Below are positions 59,643 through 64,000 of a stretch of DNA of 64,000 nucleotides, one piece after another (the stretch's first letter is position 1; each line of letters begins with the position of its first letter). The notes under the pieces are model-generated. The model was not told the DNA's origin. It saw only the letters and a program-made list of their open reading frames with translations, and did no database searches. The position numbers and the translations under genes were made by a program. The DNA is from Vibrio splendidus (GTDB lineage: Bacteria; Pseudomonadota; Gammaproteobacteria; Enterobacterales; Vibrionaceae), in contig NZ_CP031055.1 of the NCBI RefSeq assembly GCF_003345295.1, forward strand, positions 2,852,001 through 2,916,000, in the 5' to 3' direction.

Positions 59643-60371
59643 ATGTTTGCATCTAAAGAAGGTCAATCAATCCCTCAAGTAACATTCCCAACTCGCCAAG
59701 GCGATGCATGGGTTAACGTAACGACGGAAGAGCTATTCAAAGACAAGACAGTTATCGTATTCAGCCTGCCAGGTGCGTTTACACCAACATGTTCTTCAAG
59801 CCACCTACCTCGTTACAACGAGCTGCACTCTGTATTCAAAGAAAACGGCGTTGATGACATCCTTTGTGTTTCTGTAAACGACACGTTCGTAATGAACGCA
59901 TGGAAAGCAGACCAAGAAGCTGAAAAAATCACATTCATCCCAGATGGCAACGGCGACTTCACAGACGGCATGGGTATGCTAGTTGAGAAAAACGACATCG
60001 GCTTTGGCAAACGTTCATGGCGCTACAGCATGCTGGTTAAAAACGGCGTGGTAGAAAAAATGTTCATCGAAGAAGACGTACCAGGCGACCCGTTCAAGGT
60101 TTCTGATGCTGATACTATGCTTAACTACCTTGCTCCTGAACACAAAGAGCAAGAGTCAATCACAGTATTCACTAAGCCAGGCTGTCCTTTCTGTATGAAA
60201 GCAAAACAGAACCTAATCGACAAAGGTCTAAACTACGAAGAAGTGGTTCTAGGTAAAGACGCAACAACAGTAAGCCTACGTGCAATCTCGGGTCGCACTA
60301 CCGTTCCTCAAGTATTCATCGGTGGCAAACACATCGGTGGCAGCGAAGAACTAGAAACTTTCCTAGGTTAA
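59643..60371 (+). CDS. Hybrid peroxiredoxin-glutaredoxin (Prx5-Grx)
   Basis: A 242-residue fusion. The N-terminal part (1-160) is a Prx5-type peroxiredoxin with the peroxidatic Cys50 in PGAFTPTCSSSHLPRY. The C-terminal 70 residues are a glutaredoxin with CPFC (Cys181 and Cys184) and the TVPQVFIGGKHIGG glutathione site. Glutathione reduces the Grx domain, which reduces the Prx domain, so peroxides are destroyed at the expense of GSH. Vibrio and Haemophilus have such hybrids. Divergent from oxyR with an OxyR operator; a flavoprotein gene lies downstream. Confidence 0.96.
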   Translation: MFASKEGQSIPQVTFPTRQGDAWVNVTTEELFKDKTVIVFSLPGAFTPTCSSSHLPRYNELHSVFKENGVDDILCVSVNDTFVMNAWKADQEAEKITFIPDGNGDFTDGMGMLVEKNDIGFGKRSWRYSMLVKNGVVEKMFIEEDVPGDPFKVSDADTMLNYLAPEHKEQESITVFTKPGCPFCMKAKQNLIDKGLNYEEVVLGKDATTVSLRAISGRTTVPQVFIGGKHIGGSEELETFLG

Positions 60372-60420
60372 TCACTTAGTCGCTAATAAACGCTTAGTAA
60401 TTAAATAGCTTAGTAATACC

Positions 60421-60448
60421 AGCTAACCCACCCTCTTGTGGGTTAGCT
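60421..60448 (+). terminator. Hairpin after the Prx-Grx gene
   Basis: AGCTAACCCAC-CCTCTT-GTGGGTTAGCT forms an 11-bp perfect stem, 50 bases past the stop. It lacks a T-run, so termination may be partial. The rest of the 307-base gap (60449-60678) contains A-rich short direct repeats (AGTTAGTAACAA twice, at about 60522 and 60539) and no gene. Confidence 0.6.
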
Positions 60449-60678
60449 ATTCCAAACCACTCTTATCTGAGCTTTGGAAAAAGATACAGCTTCTAACTCG
60501 CCAACTTTTAACTAACCTATAGTTAGTAACAAGAAGCAGTTAGTAACAAAAAGCTGAATCACAAGCTAAACCTAATAAAACAGAATCACAAAACTGACCC
60601 GCAATCCTGACTCTCAAAAAACCACCAGAGTTGGAGGGGTTCGTTCACACTAAATTTAGCCATTGCGAGAAAATTATT

Positions 60679-62145
60679 ATGAAACAAGTCAATGTAGATG
60701 TAGCAGTTATCGGGGGCGGTACAGCAGGTCTAGGTTCTTACCGCGCTGCAAAAGCACACACTGACAGTGTCGTGATGATTGAAGGCGGCCCTTACGGTAC
60801 AACCTGTGCTCGTGTTGGTTGTATGCCATCTAAACTGCTTATTGCAGCAGCTGAAAGCGTACACCAAATCGAGAAAGCTCCTGCTTTTGGCGTTCACCCA
60901 CAAGGTGATATCGTGATTAACGGCCGTGAAGTGATGGACCGAGTGAAGTTTGAACGTGACCGTTTTGTTGGTTTTGTTTTAGAAGGTGTTGATGAAATCC
61001 CAGAGCAAGACAAGATCTCTGGCTACGCAAAGTTCTTAGACGACAACACGCTACAAATCGATGACCACACGGTTGTCAACGCTAAGCGTATTGTTATCGC
61101 GACCGGCTCTCGCCCTGCATACCCTGCAGTTTGGAATGAGCTTGGTGACCGCCTGATCATTAACGACGACGTGTTCAGCTGGGATGATTTACCGGAATCA
61201 GTCGCAGTATTTGGCCCTGGTGTTATTGGGCTTGAGCTTGGTCAGTCACTGCATCGCTTAGGTGTGAAGACCAAACTGTTCGGTTTGGGTGGTCAAGTTG
61301 GCCCAGTAACCGACCCAGAGATCATGGCTTATGCAGATAAAGCCTTCAATGAAGAGTTCTATCTTGATGCTGACGTAAAAATCGAAAGCATGAAGCGTAT
61401 TACCATTGAATCGGGTGAAGCTCGTGTCGAAATCCAGTTCATCAATAAGCAAGGTGAACTAGAAACTAACGTCGTTGAATACGTACTGGCAGCGACAGGC
61501 CGTCGTCCTAACACTGATAAGCTTGGCCTAGAGAATACCTCTCTTGAGCTTGATGAGCGTGGTGTTCCAATTGCCGACCACTACACGCTACAAACATCGC
61601 TACCATCAGTATTTATTGCCGGTGATGCAAGTAACCAACTGCCTCTGCTACATGAAGCAGCAGACCAAGCACGTATTGCCGGTGATAACGCAGGTCGCTT
61701 CCCTGAGATTCGCGCTGGCTTACGCCGCTCTAAAATCTCTGCGGTATTCTCTGACCCACAAATCGCGATGGTGGGTGAAACATACAAAGAGATCATAACC
61801 CGCTTAGGCACCTGTGGCTGTTTCGCAACAGGTGAAGTGTCTTTCGAGAACCAAGGTCGTTCACGAGTGATGCTACGCAACAAAGGTATTCTGCACGTTT
61901 ACGGCGAGCAAGGTACAGGCCGTTTCCTTGGTGCTGAGATGATGGGACCAAACGCAGAACATTTGGCTCACTTACTCGCATGGGCACACCAGAAAAAGAT
62001 GACGGTTTCTGAAATGTTGGATATGCCGTTTTACCATCCAGTAATTGAAGAAGGTGTACGAACAGCGCTACGTGACCTAAATGCGAAACTGCACCTTGGT
62101 CCAGAGATGGTGAAACACTGTCTAGATTGTGGCCCTGGTTGTTAA
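60679..62145 (+). CDS. Dihydrolipoyl dehydrogenase-like flavoprotein with Cys-rich tail
   Basis: A 488-residue pyridine nucleotide-disulfide oxidoreductase. The ATG at 60679 gives MKQVNVDVAVIGGGTAGLGS, the FAD-binding start; an upstream TTG is less likely. The redox disulfide is Cys43/Cys48 in GTTCARVGCMPSK, NAD binding is VFGPGVIGLELGQSL, and the C-terminal active-site His453/Glu458 lie in YHPVIEEG. It ends KHCLDCGPGC, adding Cys481, Cys484 and Cys488. It lies alone, without E1 and E2 genes, downstream of Prx-Grx, so a role in thiol redox rather than in pyruvate dehydrogenase is likely. The substrate is unknown. Confidence 0.88.
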   Translation: MKQVNVDVAVIGGGTAGLGSYRAAKAHTDSVVMIEGGPYGTTCARVGCMPSKLLIAAAESVHQIEKAPAFGVHPQGDIVINGREVMDRVKFERDRFVGFVLEGVDEIPEQDKISGYAKFLDDNTLQIDDHTVVNAKRIVIATGSRPAYPAVWNELGDRLIINDDVFSWDDLPESVAVFGPGVIGLELGQSLHRLGVKTKLFGLGGQVGPVTDPEIMAYADKAFNEEFYLDADVKIESMKRITIESGEARVEIQFINKQGELETNVVEYVLAATGRRPNTDKLGLENTSLELDERGVPIADHYTLQTSLPSVFIAGDASNQLPLLHEAADQARIAGDNAGRFPEIRAGLRRSKISAVFSDPQIAMVGETYKEIITRLGTCGCFATGEVSFENQGRSRVMLRNKGILHVYGEQGTGRFLGAEMMGPNAEHLAHLLAWAHQKKMTVSEMLDMPFYHPVIEEGVRTALRDLNAKLHLGPEMVKHCLDCGPGC

Positions 62146-62198
62146 TCTCAGGTCGTTGCAAAACTAGCAGTTTGGTCTATTAACAGAGACTAGGTACT

Positions 62199-62230
62199 AA
62201 AAAGGAAAGCCATTGGCTTTCCTTTTTGTT
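62199..62230 (+). terminator. Terminator after the flavoprotein gene
   Basis: AAAAAGGAAAGCC-ATT-GGCTTTCCTTTTT forms a 13-bp stem followed by T, 54 bases past the stop. Confidence 0.92.
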
Positions 62231-62250
62231 TTTGGCCACGAGCAAATAAT

Positions 62251-62291
62251 AGATTCCCGATTACGCTCCTTCGTCGCTTTCGGGAATGACG
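62251..62291 (-). repeat. REP-like element, copy 1
   Basis: A palindromic unit with arms ATTCCCGA and TCGGGAAT. Read on the minus strand it matches copy 2 (62402-62439) in the outer parts: GTCATTCC, GAA, and GGAATCT. It lies in the 329-base gap between the flavoprotein gene and the RidA gene, which has no other gene. Confidence 0.75.
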
Positions 62292-62401
62292 ATAATTTTC
62301 CTATACCGTCAATCCGAAGCTAACCAGTATAACGATGCTTTTTAATACGCATCTAAGCTGAAGCAGACCAAAGTGACGCATCAGCTAAACCAAAACTTAA
62401 C

Positions 62402-62439
62402 CGTCATTCCAGAACCGAGGGACGAGGTATCTGGAATCT
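62402..62439 (+). repeat. REP-like element, copy 2 (inverted relative to copy 1)
   Basis: Arms ATTCCAGA and TCTGGAAT enclose GGGACGAGG. It is the same family as copy 1 but in opposite orientation, 110 bases away, like a BIME pair. It starts about 35 bases downstream of the RidA stop, seen from the RidA side. Confidence 0.75.
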
Positions 62440-62474
62440 CTTGAAGCCATTACTTGTCGCTAAAGGCTTAGCGA

Positions 62475-62822
62475 TTACTTCTCAGCAGCAATCACAGAGA
62501 TCTCAACAAGTAGCGCTTCGCGAGCCATGTCGCCCGTCACACATGCGCGAGCTGGAGCGTGACCTTCTGGAACCCATGCATCCCAAACTGCATTCATTTC
62601 TTGGAAGTCTTTCATGTCTTTCAAGTAAATCGTTGCTGACAGCATGTGTTCCTTGTCGCTACCCGCTTGCTCAAGTAGGGCTTCTACTTTATCTAGCATC
62701 GTCTGTGTTTGCTCAGTGATGTCTTTGGTTGCATCAGCACACACTTGGCCACATAGGTAGATAGTGCCGTTGTGTTTCACAATACGGCTCATGCGTTGTT
62801 TGGTGTCTTGGCGCTCAATCAT
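62475..62822 (-). CDS. RidA family (YjgF/YER057c/UK114) protein
   Basis: A 115-residue protein with the Rid fold: DTKQRMSRIVKHNGTIYLCGQVCADATKDITEQTQTMLDKVEALLEQAG, LSATIYLKDMKDFQEMNAVWDAWVPEGHAPARACV. The Arg in PARACV is the conserved ligand-binding residue. RidA hydrolyses reactive enamine/imine intermediates from PLP enzymes, but several subfamilies differ; the shorter RidA2-like pattern (KQRMSRIV) is more like YoaB than RidA proper. It stands alone, facing the REP pair. Confidence 0.9.
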   Translation of the reverse strand: MIERQDTKQRMSRIVKHNGTIYLCGQVCADATKDITEQTQTMLDKVEALLEQAGSDKEHMLSATIYLKDMKDFQEMNAVWDAWVPEGHAPARACVTGDMAREALLVEISVIAAEK

Positions 62823-62909
62823 CGACTTTCTCTCTCTGTGTCACCGTGATCCAATATCTTGTGACGTGTTATTATCAAGGCAACAAGCATAACGCGAATC
62901 AAACCCAAG

Positions 62910-63158
62910 ATGACATGCATTCATTGCAATAAAAGTGAAAAAATCCGTAACAAACTCGGCCGCTGCCAGCGCTGCATGAATCAGCTGATGGTGTTGTCGA
63001 TTTTAAGTTGGGGAGCATGGTGGTTGTTTTTCAAAGAAGACCCAAAAACCATCAATGCCATCGCTTTGATGATGGCCGCTTGCGCATTCAGTGGCTTGCT
63101 GTCGTTACATTGGATAATGAAGTTTGTCGTGCTGCCTTTAAGGAACAAAAAGCGTTAA
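62910..63158 (+). CDS. DUF3624 family small membrane protein
   Basis: An 82-residue protein. The N-terminus has MTCIHCNKS and GRCQRCMNQ, two CxxC pairs (Cys3/Cys6 and Cys19/Cys22), likely a zinc ribbon. Two membrane segments follow (LMVLSILSWGAWWLFF and IALMMAACAFSGLLSLHWIM). The order and spacing match the DUF3624 family found in Vibrio and relatives. No function is known. It is divergent from the RidA gene. Confidence 0.75.
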   Translation: MTCIHCNKSEKIRNKLGRCQRCMNQLMVLSILSWGAWWLFFKEDPKTINAIALMMAACAFSGLLSLHWIMKFVVLPLRNKKR

Positions 63159-63170
63159 CAGAGAGGCTTT

Positions 63171-63213
63171 GCTAGATAAGTGATAAAGGCTAGATAAGCG
63201 ATAAAGGCTAGAT
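63171..63213. repeat. Direct repeat of an 18-bp unit (2.4 copies)
   Basis: GCTAGATAAG-Y-GATAAAG is repeated at 63171 and 63189, and a third partial copy GCTAGAT begins at 63207. It lies 12 bases past the DUF3624 stop. Confidence 0.9.
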
Positions 63214-63268
63214 GCCCAATTAAATGACCCGACTTAGCAAGCCATCATCATTTCCCAAACAGCAGATA

Positions 63269-63398
63269 GAAAAAAGCCCCAGAACCAATCGATTCTAGGG
63301 CTTTCTTAGAAAATTCTAAGAAAAAGCAGTGGTACTTTAATAGACCGGACTTTTCTTAATTTGTTCCCAAAAAAGATCAATTTTTTGATCTTTTTTTT
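63269..63398 (-). terminator. Cluster of three hairpins between DUF3624 and argH
   Basis: Three stem-loops lie here: AAGCCC..GGGCTT (63274-63304) followed on the minus strand by TTTTTTC, TTTCTTAGAA-AA-TTCTAAGAAA (63303-63324), and AAAAAAGATCAA-TTTT-TTGATCTTTTTT (63369-63396). The first is the best terminator for argH; the last can act on both strands. Confidence 0.8.
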
Positions 63399-63419
63399 AG
63401 GGACTATAAAATCAATGCT

Positions 63420-64000
63420 TTATGCAACATTAACCTTAGCGATGATCTGCTCTACCAAGTTCACTTCCAAGGCCACTTCATCACACGCGTGTTGACGAGG
63501 ACACTGGTCACAATCTTTCAGCACCTTCTCAGGTAGCAGAGATTTTGATGTCGGTAAGAAGTCATGCTTCATAAAGAACTCTGGAGTACGAGTCAGTACA
63601 AACACCTTCTTAATGGCCATTTGTCGTGCTTTATCAACCAAGTGCTGCACAATCGCTGTACCCTGCCCTTGACCTTGCCACCCAGCCTCAACACCGAGCG
63701 AGCGAATTTCCGCTAAACCAGAGTCATACACATAGAGTGATGCACAACCGGTCACCTCACCATGATGCTCTGCGACAGCAAACGAGCCAATATCACGCAC
63801 CAGTTCATTACGAGAACGAGGTAGGTTTTCACCCATATTCGCCCAGTAGGCCACCATGCCTTCCAACGCTTCAATATCCGTCAGACGAGCAGGACGAACC
63901 TTCACGATGGAAGTGTCACGCTGTGATAAACGCTTCTCAGCTTGGTCAACCGCGTAAGCCACTTGCTGTGGTGATACACCGCCTAGCGCGCTACGTTTTT
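63420..64000 (-). CDS. argH: ArgH fused to a GNAT acetyltransferase domain, C-terminal part
   Basis: The frame runs off the right edge. The most upstream visible residues KRSALGGVSPQQVAYAVDQAEKRL match the end of argininosuccinate lyase (GG-x-PQQV motif). After a short linker a GNAT domain of about 150 residues follows: KVRPARLTDIEALEGMVAYWANMGENLPRSRNELVRDI, LAEIRSLGVEAGWQGQGQGTAIVQHLVDKA (acetyl-CoA loop QGQGQGTA), FFMKHDFLP. This fits the ArgH(A) fusion of Vibrio and Moritella, in which the GNAT part makes N-acetylglutamate for arginine synthesis. A GTG at 63962 is not the true start. Confidence 0.92.
   Translation of the reverse strand, partial: KRSALGGVSPQQVAYAVDQAEKRLSQRDTSIVKVRPARLTDIEALEGMVAYWANMGENLPRSRNELVRDIGSFAVAEHHGEVTGCASLYVYDSGLAEIRSLGVEAGWQGQGQGTAIVQHLVDKARQMAIKKVFVLTRTPEFFMKHDFLPTSKSLLPEKVLKDCDQCPRQHACDEVALEVNLVEQIIAKVNVA

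Noticed and set aside
63420..63962. A stand-alone N-acetyltransferase gene starting with GTG at 63962
   Set aside because: The frame continues upstream without a stop to the window edge and encodes typical ArgH C-terminal residues, so it is part of a fusion.

Overview
The window is a stretch of core chromosome from a marine gammaproteobacterium, very probably a Vibrio. The grounds are the gene content and order, a GlyGly-CTERM extracellular nuclease, an ArgH protein with a fused acetyltransferase domain at the right edge, and an oxyR gene divergent from a peroxiredoxin-glutaredoxin gene. Much of the order from rpsL to mrcA matches the E. coli K-12 region (str, tusBCD, yheO, fkpA, slyX, slyD, yheV, kefBG, yheSTU, prkB, crp; pabA-argD; trpS-gph-rpe-dam-damX-aroB-aroK-pilus genes-mrcA). 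No phage, transposase, integrase, CRISPR array, rRNA or tRNA gene was seen.

1-1,100: the tail of an FKBP isomerase gene, a DUF2780 lipoprotein, and two 7-bp tandem arrays, one with 17 perfect copies. 1,100-20,000: a solid block of translation genes on the minus strand. The alpha, spc and S10 operons (rplQ back to rpsJ) are followed directly by tuf, fusA, rpsG and rpsL of the str operon. Promoter-like sequences are visible before rpsM, rplN, rpsJ, tuf and rpsL, and three of them share a GCGTCC element at the expected start site. 19,900-21,700: tusDCB with the regulator yheO.

21,800-26,300: protein-folding and small genes (fkpA, a WD40 lipoprotein, slyX, isoaspartyl peptidase, slyD, yheV). 26,400-34,750: the kefGB potassium-efflux pair, then plus-strand yheS, a TIGR02444 gene, yheT, yheU, prkB and crp. 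34,900-40,850: an arginine/succinylarginine catabolic cluster (argD/astC, astA, astD and a DUF1338 gene) with pabA. 41,000-43,650: a secreted, surface-sorted nuclease. 44,000-51,050: trpS, gph, rpe, dam, damX, aroB, aroK in one orientation. 51,200-55,700: the pilMNOPQ type IV pilus alignment and secretin genes, divergent from mrcA (55,854-58,415).

58,500-62,150: a peroxide-defence module of oxyR, a Prx-Grx hybrid and a dihydrolipoyl-dehydrogenase-like flavoprotein with a cysteine-rich tail. A full OxyR operator lies in the oxyR/prx gap. 62,200-64,000: a pair of inverted REP-like elements, a RidA gene, a DUF3624 membrane protein, and the 3' part of argH with its fused GNAT domain.

Most of the window is ordinary housekeeping DNA. 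The features most worth following up are the 7-bp satellite arrays, the shared start-site element of the ribosomal promoters, the cysteine tail on the flavoprotein beside Prx-Grx, the ArgH-GNAT fusion, and several structured spacers. I found no convincing undescribed multigene system.
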